A stretch of 20,216 nucleotides of DNA from a virus: the IMG/VR virus record IMGVR_UViG_3300009080_000078, positions 1-20,216 of that record; one strand, written 5' to 3'. This document shows, piece by piece, positions 1 to 4,931 of this stretch. The translations under genes and the position numbers were made by a program. Position 1 is the first letter of the stretch. Each line of letters begins with the position of its first letter. Below the pieces are notes generated by a model. That model made no database searches. It was not told where the DNA came from and saw only the letters and a list, made by a program, of their open reading frames with translations.

Positions 1-252
1 TACATCTTCTTCAGTCATTTCTGTGTAAGCAAGACTAATGAAAGGTTGATCGTTGGCAGACTTCTTAGTCCAACCGCTGATCCAATACCACTTACCACCA
101 ACCATAGCCTTACCACGGCTATTTGGGTGAGAATCCTTCATGCGCTTCTCATTCTTAAAGAGGGCGCCTGAGTTGTTCTGGTCGTACTTAACAGTTTCTT
201 CTGCACCAACCAGATCTTCTGCAACTACTTCCTGCTTATTTACTTGAGTCAT
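1..252 (-). CDS. Small conserved phage protein, 3' end cut by the window
   Basis: An open frame of 84 codons runs from the ATG at 252 off the left edge. It is preceded by AAAGGATATAAAG, a good Shine-Dalgarno with 7 bases of spacing. The visible product starts MTQVNKQEVV and contains NNSGALFKNEKRMKDSHPNS followed by RGKAMVGGKWYWISGW. This GALF-(N/K)xxR...HPxxxG...WxISxW layout resembles a small hypothetical protein found in many phages, usually near replication or early genes. Its function is unknown to me. The family resemblance is from memory of the pattern and should be treated as moderate. The gene lies downstream of the 64-residue ORF on the same strand, with a hairpin repeat copy between them. 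Confidence 0.75.
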   Translation of the reverse strand, partial: MTQVNKQEVVAEDLVGAEETVKYDQNNSGALFKNEKRMKDSHPNSRGKAMVGGKWYWISGWTKKSANDQPFISLAYTEMTEEDV

Positions 253-317
253 CTTTATATCCTTTCAATTACAATTGTCGGCACTATTGCCATTTACTTC
301 ATTTTACAAGGCTCTAG

Positions 318-336
318 GCTCTTGTTCAAAAAGAGC
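318..336 (-). repeat. Intergenic hairpin repeat, copy A
   Basis: GCTCTT (318-323) and AAGAGC (331-336) form a 6-bp stem with a 7-base loop. It is one of three related intergenic sequences (copies B at 684-709 and C at 1130-1154) sharing TTAGCTCTTTYTGAA on the minus strand. Copies A and C also share CACGGAG about 20 bases away. It sits between the 64-residue gene and the left-edge gene. A role as processing site, terminator or promoter element is inference. Confidence 0.55.
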
Positions 337-377
337 TAAAGCCAAGGAAGAAACACGGAGCCGAAGCCCGCAATACC

Positions 378-572
378 TTATTTACAAATCCTTGCATACT
401 TACGGAGATAACCATCTATCTCTTCTGTTGCAATGAGATTATATGTACGAGATTTACCATTAAGAACAAAGGTATGTTTCTCAATGTCACCTGCACACAT
501 ATTATCCCAAATCTCTTCCATGATGTTATCAACTTCTTCATTGCTTGTAACTTCATGCACTGTAGCTTCCAT
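378..572 (-). CDS. Hypothetical acidic 64-residue protein
   Basis: I place the start at the ATG at 572 (product MEATVHEVTSNEEVDN...). It has GAGGTG upstream with about 8 bases of spacing. A GTG at 581 is also in frame, but it overlaps this Shine-Dalgarno and has no good site of its own. The protein is acidic in its first half (EEVDNIMEEIWDN) and basic at the C-terminus (YLRKYARICK). It has two cysteines and no signal peptide or membrane segment. I do not recognise the family. It sits alone between two non-coding stretches, with an 11-base direct repeat (TATATGATAAC) just upstream that could be an operator. A small early regulatory or host-takeover protein is possible but unproven. Confidence 0.6.
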   Translation of the reverse strand: MEATVHEVTSNEEVDNIMEEIWDNMCAGDIEKHTFVLNGKSRTYNLIATEEIDGYLRKYARICK

Positions 573-586
573 TAACAACACCTCAA

Positions 587-609
587 TATATGATAACCTA
601 TATGATAAC
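587..609. repeat. Tandem 11-base direct repeat upstream of the 64-residue gene
   Basis: TATATGATAAC occurs at 587-597 and again at 599-609, a 12-base period (roughly one helical turn). It lies 15-37 bases upstream of the ATG at 572. The position fits an operator or a promoter element, but no regulator is known. Confidence 0.5.
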
Positions 610-683
610 TTACAGAACTAGTATATGCAGTAATAGCTACAACATATATACCAAAGCAAGATGTTGCTCTGCTCTTGCTCTGT

Positions 684-709
684 GCTTTTGATCTGTTTCA
701 AATAGAGCT
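684..709 (-). repeat. Intergenic hairpin repeat, copy B (degenerate)
   Basis: On the minus strand it reads AGCTCTATTTGAAACAGATC then AAAAGC. It aligns with copy C (AGCTCTTTCTGAAAAAGATC then AAGAGC). The stem is weaker than in copies A and C. ACTTGAAGCC follows at 731-740, matching ACTTGAAGTC after copy C. Confidence 0.5.
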
Positions 710-770
710 AATGTATTTGATGTAGTAAGAACTTGAAGCCCTCACACATATAATTTATACATCAGCAGGA

Positions 771-796
771 TTATCTACGTTCGACCGGTATAATTT
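771..796 (+). promoter_or_regulatory. TCGACC element, candidate phage RNA polymerase promoter
   Basis: TTATCTACGTTCGACCGGTA (771-790) followed by TAATTT matches the sequence just upstream of the lipoprotein gene (5230-5211, minus strand) at 18 of 20 positions. It resembles the CGAC...TATA arrangement of T7-family promoters. This copy points to the plus strand, where no gene follows. It may therefore drive antisense RNA, or the element may work as a structure or binding site instead. Confidence 0.4.
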
Positions 797-845
797 ATTG
801 CATATACTCCAGAGCAATACATAGGTAGCATAGTCTGTAAGCCCC

Positions 846-949
846 ATGATTCAAGGGCTGCCATAAGACTATAGCAATATTGTATCCAATAAATTAGAAG
901 GGCTATGATTCAAGGGCTGAAGAAGAAAGAAAAAGATTAGCAGCCCTTG
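846..949. repeat. Paired 15-base repeats with a 9-bp inverted repeat
   Basis: ATGATTCAAGGGCTG is repeated exactly at 846-860 and 905-919. The second copy also forms an inverted repeat, CAAGGGCTG (911-919) with CAGCCCTTG (941-949), around a 21-base purine-rich loop. Related AAGGGCT/AGCCCTT words recur at 1281-1300 and 4538-4543. The function is unknown. Confidence 0.5.
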
Positions 950-977
950 TATTAATTAAAGATAAGAAAAAAGAGAG

Positions 978-1005
978 AAGCGTGGTGTGTCCGTCTACCA
1001 CACTT
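978..1005 (-). terminator. Candidate rho-independent terminator
   Basis: AAGCGTGGT (978-986) pairs with ACCACACTT (997-1005): 9 bp with one G-U pair in the minus-strand RNA, around a 10-base loop. On the minus strand the stem is followed by CTCTC and six T. On the plus strand it is followed by TTCTG, so weak bidirectional use is possible. It would end transcripts reading through from the polymerase operon. Confidence 0.45.
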
Positions 1006-1129
1006 TTCTGTATTAATTGCGAGCACAGATTCCAAGTGTTAACAGACTTGATTCGTCTGCCAAGAGTCTAGAACATCTTGTTGGTCTACTGTAGCTTACA
1101 GAACATGACGCTCTTGATCTTGATTTTAA

Positions 1130-1154
1130 GCTCTTGATCTTTTTCAGAAAGAGC
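1130..1154 (-). repeat. Intergenic hairpin repeat, copy C
   Basis: GCTCTT (1130-1135) and AAGAGC (1149-1154) form a 6-bp stem with a 13-base loop. GCTCTTGATCTT is repeated directly at 1110-1121 and 1130-1141. ACTTGAAGTCTGCACGGAG follows and leads directly into the cloverleaf-like fold at 1162-1218. Confidence 0.5.
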
Positions 1155-1161
1155 TAAACTT

Positions 1162-1218
1162 GAAGTCTGCACGGAGTCCTTATGTTGGACTAATACCTAG
1201 CGATAGCTCACAGACTTC
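1162..1218 (-). other. Cloverleaf-like structured element, possible ncRNA
   Basis: An 8-bp outer stem (GAAGTCTG 1162-1169 with CAGACTTC 1211-1218) encloses two hairpins. One is AGTCC/GGACT (1175-1179, 1187-1191) with a 7-base loop; the other is AGC/GCT (1199-1208) with a 4-base loop. The minus-strand 7-base loop is AACATAA, reminiscent of a CAU anticodon loop, but there is no T arm and no T-loop consensus, so it is not a standard tRNA. It may be a tRNA-like remnant, a processed RNA or a chance fold. Confidence 0.35.
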
Positions 1219-1274
1219 TAGCTTCTTTGATTCTTGATTCAACTATATATACTAATTAAATAATATATATAGGT

Positions 1275-1302
1275 GAATCAAGGCTGTACAAGCCCTTGAT
1301 TC
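1275..1302 (-). terminator. Hairpin just after the RNA polymerase gene
   Basis: On the minus strand GAATCAAGG...CCTTGATTC pairs perfectly over 9 bp and extends through GCT/AGC with one bulged G, closing on a TGTAC loop. It begins about 10 bases after the polymerase stop codon. No T-run follows directly, only an AT-rich tract, so it may be an RNA-stabilising 3' hairpin rather than a classical terminator. Confidence 0.45.
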
Positions 1303-1311
1303 GTCTGCTGC

Positions 1312-3309
1312 TTATTCGAAGAAATATGCTCCTTCTATCTCTAACATTGATTCATTGAATACATTCTCCACAATATTCAGCTTGTCATAATCAAATCCTA
1401 CTTGATCACACAAATGCTTCAATGGATTGTTATCAATGAATATAGTCTTGTAAGCTCGCTTGATACATCCTTGCAACAAGTGAACACTAGCAGCATCACA
1501 ACGGAAGCAATCATGAATACTTACAAAGCCCTTGATTCCAGCTTTCTTAGCTTCAACTGCCACAGTTCTTGCTATCAAAGCATCTAAGCCTTGAATGAAG
1601 TTGACTAGGAACGATGTTGCAAACCTCTCAACATCATACTCATTAGTCTTTATGGTAATGCCTGTGTTATCTATCTTACTACCAAACTCAAGTATCTTTT
1701 GTGCATCATACCTGATCTCAGTATAATCACGAGTTATCTCCTCCATACGATAACTAGCATGATCTACAACAGTACCATCAATATGTGTATAGATGATATG
1801 TGTCACATCATTACTCAAACACATCTCCTCAATGTGTTCTGCAAAGGCTTGTTGGAAGTTGGTTATCTTAGCTCCTAATACTTTCTTAACAGCATTGATA
1901 ACAAGGTCAGCACGTTGATCATCATCTAGATCAGGATGCAGACTCAACAGCTTACTCATTAACACCTTACATCCTTTAACAGCAGGACGACCACCACTAT
2001 ACATGATAGCCATGTAAGCCTTCTTAATATCTTCCCTGAGAATACGATGATCTAACTTCTCAACTGTCAGGTGATATGGATCAGGTATCCTTGTGCTACT
2101 AAAACCACAGGCTTGCAGTAATCCTAACTCATGGAACAAGATAGCATATATCTGTGTACCAGATGACTTAGCATCATCACCTATTGATATACGGCAGTCT
2201 ACACTACCTTTAACAATGATCTGAGCTATATCAATACACAGTCTCACATACATGAATGGTGATTTAACTTTACAGTCATCACCCTCATTCAGATATTGTG
2301 CAAGTGCCTGAGAAGGCTTGATAGCTACGTTACGGATATAACGCTCATCAAGATACTTGTCATCACTAACACAATCTGCTAACTCTACAAGCAACTTCTT
2401 ATGAGCATATGATCCAGCATGTACAATGCTTACATTCTGTGAAGAATATAAAGCACGATTCATATCATCACCTTGTGGGTTAACACCGTATGTAGCTCTG
2501 AAGTACATACGTCCACGGTCATCCATATCATACTCACTATAGTATGAACTTGATGGATGTAGAGATTGTGCTCCTTTCAATGTTGCAAATGCTGACAACC
2601 AAAGCTCATGTTTATATGTTAGCTTCTTAGTTGCAAGTACCACATTCATCATATGCTCATTAGTAGAGTATTCTGAACTCTGGAGATAATCACATGCTTC
2701 AACAGCTAAGATACTTGCAGCAACCAAGTTCTTCTTGAAGTAGTGAACACGACGATCAGCAGGATCACTTGATGTAAGTGGGCTGAACTTCATTCCCTTC
2801 ATTATCAAGCTCTTGAACTTAGTGCTAGGGATGAAGCCATAATCTTCATCCTCTTGCAAGAAGCCACAAGTAGCAAGATACTCCCTTACTGGTTGAGATG
2901 CTATCTCTGTCTCTTTCCAGTTAAACTTATCACGATTCTTCTTAATGAAGTAATCAAGATACTCGAAGTACTCAGCCTCAAGATGATGTAGTTCATCAGC
3001 TTCTTTGCAGTTATATATTGTGGCAAATACTGCCAAGGCCATTATCTGCCTTTCTACAATATTGAACACAAAGAACTCCTCTCTCCTCATAATACTCACG
3101 AAGATGCTAGGTACAGTAGATTGAATCATGAACTCATAGTTCTTCTCTACTGTTGTCTCCTCGAAGTGTATGGTACGAAGATCATCAACTTCGATCTTGT
3201 TGATCTTGTTGACTTTGTTAGCTGCTTTCGCAGACGCCAGTGTTAATGCTTTCATAGGTGTTGCTCCTTTAGTTACAGTTGAAGTTACAGTGTTGAATAC
3301 ATTATTCAT
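1312..3309 (-). CDS. Single-subunit (T7-type) DNA-directed RNA polymerase
   Basis: This is a phage-encoded RNA polymerase of the T7/N4 family, expected to transcribe phage genes from its own promoters. In 665-residue numbering: the DxxGR motif is at D263-R267 and leads into NPQGDDM; motif A is GDDAKSSGTQIY with D379 at the place of T7 D537; motif B has R425, K429 and Y437 with the same 4- and 8-residue spacing as T7 R627, K631 and Y639; motif C is HDCF with D600 matching T7 D812. The DxxGR-to-motif-A distance (116 residues) also equals T7's. The N-terminal region is about 160 residues shorter than T7's and the A-to-B segment about 44 shorter, nearer to the compact N4-type enzymes. Two in-frame starts have good ribosome sites: ATG 3309 (GGAG, 7 bases) and ATG 3255 (AAAGGAG, 8 bases). 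I give the longer. It is the last gene of the operon starting at 4270. Confidence 0.93.
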   Translation of the reverse strand: MNNVFNTVTSTVTKGATPMKALTLASAKAANKVNKINKIEVDDLRTIHFEETTVEKNYEFMIQSTVPSIFVSIMRREEFFVFNIVERQIMALAVFATIYNCKEADELHHLEAEYFEYLDYFIKKNRDKFNWKETEIASQPVREYLATCGFLQEDEDYGFIPSTKFKSLIMKGMKFSPLTSSDPADRRVHYFKKNLVAASILAVEACDYLQSSEYSTNEHMMNVVLATKKLTYKHELWLSAFATLKGAQSLHPSSSYYSEYDMDDRGRMYFRATYGVNPQGDDMNRALYSSQNVSIVHAGSYAHKKLLVELADCVSDDKYLDERYIRNVAIKPSQALAQYLNEGDDCKVKSPFMYVRLCIDIAQIIVKGSVDCRISIGDDAKSSGTQIYAILFHELGLLQACGFSSTRIPDPYHLTVEKLDHRILREDIKKAYMAIMYSGGRPAVKGCKVLMSKLLSLHPDLDDDQRADLVINAVKKVLGAKITNFQQAFAEHIEEMCLSNDVTHIIYTHIDGTVVDHASYRMEEITRDYTEIRYDAQKILEFGSKIDNTGITIKTNEYDVERFATSFLVNFIQGLDALIARTVAVEAKKAGIKGFVSIHDCFRCDAASVHLLQGCIKRAYKTIFIDNNPLKHLCDQVGFDYDKLNIVENVFNESMLEIEGAYFFE
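3264..3270 (-). promoter_or_regulatory. Second ribosome binding site inside the polymerase ORF
   Basis: AAAGGAG on the minus strand, 8 bases before the in-frame ATG at 3255. It reads as codons 13-15 of the long ORF, yielding TKGA. The same AAAGGAGCAACA block precedes an in-frame ATG in the neighbouring 228-residue gene. Translation from here would give MKALTLASAKAANKV and a 647-residue enzyme. Confidence 0.6.
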
Positions 3310-3333
3310 GGTTATTCTCCAGTTACAGTTATG

Positions 3334-4020
3334 TTAGAAAGGTAAAACTTCACGGTTATCTTCAATCCAATTGTAGAGTTCAACATCCAACTCCTTATCT
3401 TCCATCTCCCTCCTGAAGCTATGTTCCCAGACTCTGATCTGATCAGCTATACCATCATCTTCAGCCCAAGGTGCTCCAAGCTCATAGTGAATGCCACCAC
3501 AAGCATGATCCTCAGCTTGCGTTAGATACCATTGCTCATCGATATACTGATTCATGTCATCAATGATATTAAGTATTGCCAAGCGTTCCTTGGTATTCTC
3601 AATACCAAATTCCCTACGCAGACAATCTTCTGTCAAGATAGACCACATGTAGTTAAGTGTTAAGTTATTCATAGTTTGATCCTTAAGGTATACTGTAAGA
3701 TGAACATCATTCTCAACTTGTTTGATCTTCCAATCTATTACACTACTCACACACTTCAACCTCTCAATAAACTGACACTCTATGTAAGGGCGAACACTAC
3801 TAACAGCAGTGCCATAAATAGCCCATAACTCCATCTTACCATCAATGCTACCAATCTTCTTGATATCCAACAGTTCTTCTCCTAGTATGATGCAAGTGCT
3901 ATTCTTCAGGGTGTTGTCAGCTTTAGCTTGAATGTTGCTCAGTTTGCGAATGAACATGGTTGTTGCTCCTTTAGTAGTTACAGTAGTGTTGGTAGTACAG
4001 GTGTTAGTTACAATAGTCAT
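3334..4020 (-). CDS. Unknown 228-residue protein upstream of the RNA polymerase
   Basis: I do not recognise this protein. It is mixed alpha/beta in appearance, with no signal peptide or membrane segment, and ends in an acidic, tryptophan-rich stretch (about residues 165-228; WAEDDGIADQIRVWEHSF). It has a CGG and several histidines around residue 170 but no clear metal-site spacing. The start at 4020 overlaps the preceding 53-residue gene as TAATG and has AAAAGGA upstream. A second in-frame ATG at 3957 has a stronger AAAGGAG site and would give MFIRKLSNIQAKA. The polymerase gene follows 24 bases after its stop, so the two are probably co-expressed. A partner or regulator of the polymerase is a reasonable guess from position only. 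Confidence 0.8.
   Translation of the reverse strand: MTIVTNTCTTNTTVTTKGATTMFIRKLSNIQAKADNTLKNSTCIILGEELLDIKKIGSIDGKMELWAIYGTAVSSVRPYIECQFIERLKCVSSVIDWKIKQVENDVHLTVYLKDQTMNNLTLNYMWSILTEDCLRREFGIENTKERLAILNIIDDMNQYIDEQWYLTQAEDHACGGIHYELGAPWAEDDGIADQIRVWEHSFRREMEDKELDVELYNWIEDNREVLPF
3966..3972 (-). promoter_or_regulatory. Second ribosome binding site inside the 228-residue ORF
   Basis: AAAGGAG on the minus strand, 8 bases before the in-frame ATG at 3957. The flanking text TGTAACTACTAAAGGAGCAA closely matches TGTAACTAAAGGAGCAACA before ATG 3255 in the polymerase ORF, so the leader block appears duplicated. Confidence 0.6.
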
Positions 4021-4181
4021 TACTTCATATCCTTTTCATTACATACATTAGCAACATACGTGTTATGTGCATGAGCATCATAACACACAATAACATCATT
4101 ATCATTACCACTAATAACGAGCATTGCAAATAGCGTCACGGCTATTATGAGTGTGAGTAAGACATACATTATCTTAGTCAT
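4020..4181 (-). CDS. Small membrane protein, 53 residues
   Basis: The ATG at 4181 gives MTKIMYVLLTLIIAVTLFAM, a strongly hydrophobic segment of about 18 residues, then LVISGNDNDVIVCYDAHAHN and a polar tail with two cysteines, ending NEKDMK. It is probably a single-pass inner-membrane protein, with the basic N-terminus in the cytoplasm and the tail in the periplasm. The ribosome site is AAGGTG about 8 bases upstream. It overlaps its upstream neighbour and its downstream neighbour by TAATG, so all three are likely translationally coupled. Family unknown. The chain of matched signals argues that it is real despite its size. Confidence 0.65.
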   Translation of the reverse strand: MTKIMYVLLTLIIAVTLFAMLVISGNDNDVIVCYDAHAHNTYVANVCNEKDMK

Positions 4182-4270
4182 TACTTAGTCACCTTACGTA
4201 GAGTGTTAATAACAACAACACTAATTGGATAAGACGCAACAACACACATAGCCAAGATTGCAATAGTCAT
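4181..4270 (-). CDS. Tiny membrane peptide, 29 residues, first gene of the polymerase operon
   Basis: The ATG at 4270 follows TTAAGGAGAAACAT, one of the best Shine-Dalgarno sites in the left half of the window. The product, MTIAILAMCVVASYPISVVV followed by INTLRKVTK, is one hydrophobic segment with a basic C-terminus. Its stop overlaps the next start as TAATG. Its function is unknown. It could be a membrane-active peptide or mainly a leader that couples translation of the operon. Its reality rests on the ribosome site, the hydrophobic profile and the overlap. Confidence 0.6.
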   Translation of the reverse strand: MTIAILAMCVVASYPISVVVINTLRKVTK

Positions 4271-4284
4271 ATGTTTCTCCTTAA

Positions 4285-4321
4285 GTACAACACGTATACA
4301 TTGTGTATACATACATTGTAC
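4285..4321. promoter_or_regulatory. Imperfect 37-base palindrome in the polymerase operon leader
   Basis: GTACAA (4285-4290) mirrors TTGTAC (4316-4321). Inside, the palindromic GTATAC occurs twice (4294-4299 and 4305-4310), 11 bases apart. It lies 15-51 bases upstream of the ATG at 4270. It could be an operator or a 5' leader hairpin. Confidence 0.45.
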
Positions 4322-4343
4322 AAAACCTGAGTATATAGCAAAA

Positions 4344-4359
4344 GAGTCTTAAGAGACTC
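4344..4359. other. Short hairpin in the polymerase operon leader
   Basis: GAGTCT and AGACTC form a 6-bp stem around a 4-base loop. On the minus strand TTTTGC follows, making it a weak attenuator-like candidate ahead of the ATG at 4270. Confidence 0.35.
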
Positions 4360-4381
4360 CTTATACCAGACACCCATAGTC

Positions 4382-4441
4382 GGACACATACTGTATTTTT
4401 ATTTTTATTTAGGACACACACCGTATTTATAAAAATTTTAC
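4382..4441. repeat. Two imperfect 30-base tandem repeats starting GGACACA
   Basis: GGACACATACTGTATTTTTA at 4382 and GGACACACACCGTATTTATA at 4412 begin units of 30 bases. A shorter GGACACACG follows at 4452. The tandem layout in a promoter region suggests protein-binding sites. Confidence 0.45.
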
Positions 4442-4593
4442 AAACGCTAAAGGACACACGTGGCTTCAGCCACTACTACACACTACACACACGGGATTTT
4501 AAAATTTTTTGCGACTGCGGAAAAAAGACATTGTATCAAGGGCTAAAAAAAAATTTTTTTATAACACAGACTATCTACTATATGTAATACTAT

Positions 4594-4617
4594 ATAATTA
4601 TATTGGTCGATCTTAAC
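4594..4617 (-). promoter_or_regulatory. TCGACC element upstream of the polymerase operon
   Basis: The minus strand reads GTTAAGATCGACCAATATAA then TTAT. It shares TCGACC(A/G)(A/G)TATA with the elements at 771 and near 5230. It points toward the polymerase operon about 330 bases downstream, as expected if the polymerase activates its own operon. Confidence 0.4.
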
Positions 4618-4660
4618 TTTGGAAAAGATTATGCAATAACACTGTAGGAGGGAGCTAAAA

Positions 4661-4693
4661 AATATATTCTGAGCGTAAGCGAAAGAATATATT
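4661..4693 (-). terminator. AT-rich terminator-like hairpin
   Basis: AATATATTCT (4661-4670) pairs with AGAATATATT (4684-4693). An inner GC/GC stem closes a 4-base loop. On the minus strand the stem runs into TTTTTTAGC. It is placed to end late-operon transcripts just before the TCGACC element. Confidence 0.45.
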
Positions 4694-4773
4694 CTTTAGG
4701 TCACTCCGTAACAAATATAGATTATAAACAAAAGAAAGAAGAAGAAGAGCTTTCTTTTTATAATATTGAAATG

Positions 4774-4803
4774 GGAAAAGCTCCTTTTGGAGGGAGCTTT
4801 TCC
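4774..4803 (-). terminator. Strong hairpin, likely late-operon terminator
   Basis: GGAAAAGCTCC (4774-4784) pairs perfectly with GGAGCTTTTCC (4793-4803) over 11 bp with an 8-base loop. The 3' arm carries the T-run (CTTTTCC) in either direction. It lies 130 bases beyond the last gene of the late block. Confidence 0.55.
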
Positions 4804-4911
4804 TTATTTCATAAGTTACAATATTGTTAAAATACTATAATAGTATTGTTCACTTTTTTATTTAAAAGCTTTTTTAAGGCTCTTTTTCACTCATTTTTCC
4901 CAAAAATAGTT

Positions 4912-4929
4912 AATATTTAGCTAAATATT
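4912..4929. other. Perfect 18-bp palindrome after the lipoprotein gene
   Basis: AATATTTAG and CTAAATATT meet with no spacer, two bases beyond the stop codon at 4932. It may be a protein-binding site or part of the 3' end structure of the lipoprotein mRNA. Confidence 0.45.
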
Positions 4930-4931
4930 CC

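Larger units (their letters stand above)
573..1311. other. Non-coding region between the RNA polymerase and 64-residue genes
   Basis: I see no convincing gene on either strand in these ~740 bases. They hold a hairpin just after the polymerase gene (1275-1302), a cloverleaf-like fold (1162-1218), repeat copies B and C, a terminator-like hairpin (978-1005), paired ATGATTCAAGGGCTG repeats (846-860 and 905-919) with a 9-bp inverted repeat (911-949), a promoter-like TCGACC element on the plus strand (771-796) and tandem TATATGATAAC (587-609). A short phrase, CTTGATTCGTCTGC, occurs at both 1047 and 1295. The density of structure suggests regulatory RNA or transcription signals. Confidence 0.6.
4271..4931. 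other. Non-coding regulatory region between the late and polymerase operons
   Basis: No gene with a plausible ribosome site was found on either strand. From right to left it holds: an 18-bp perfect palindrome directly after the lipoprotein gene (4912-4929), an AATACTA/TAGTATT hairpin (4831-4847), two terminator-like hairpins (4774-4803 and 4661-4693), a TCGACC promoter-like element (4594-4617), an A9T7 tract (4545-4560), a GTGGC/GCCAC hairpin (4460-4473), two imperfect 30-base repeats starting GGACACA (4382 and 4412), a GAGTCT/AGACTC hairpin (4344-4359) and an imperfect palindrome (4285-4321). The order fits terminators for the late operon followed by a promoter and leader for the polymerase operon. 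Confidence 0.65.

Noticed and set aside
846-952. Plus-strand mini-ORFs starting MIQGL at both ATGATTCAAGGGCTG repeats
   Set aside because: The frames are only 6 and 11 codons and only the second has a weak AGAAGG site. The shared text is better explained as a non-coding repeat.
318-1154. CRISPR array from the repeated hairpins
   Set aside because: Only three diverged copies with irregular spacing, no constant spacer length and no cas genes.
1162-1218. A tRNA-Met gene
   Set aside because: The 7-base loop contains CAU on the minus strand, but positions equivalent to 32-33 are AA, the D stem is 3 bp and there is no T arm or T-loop sequence.
4661-4693. Hammerhead ribozyme (CUGA...GAAA around a small stem)
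   Set aside because: The conserved CUGANGA core is incomplete (NGA is missing) and no third helix with a NUH cleavage site is apparent. A simple hairpin explains it.
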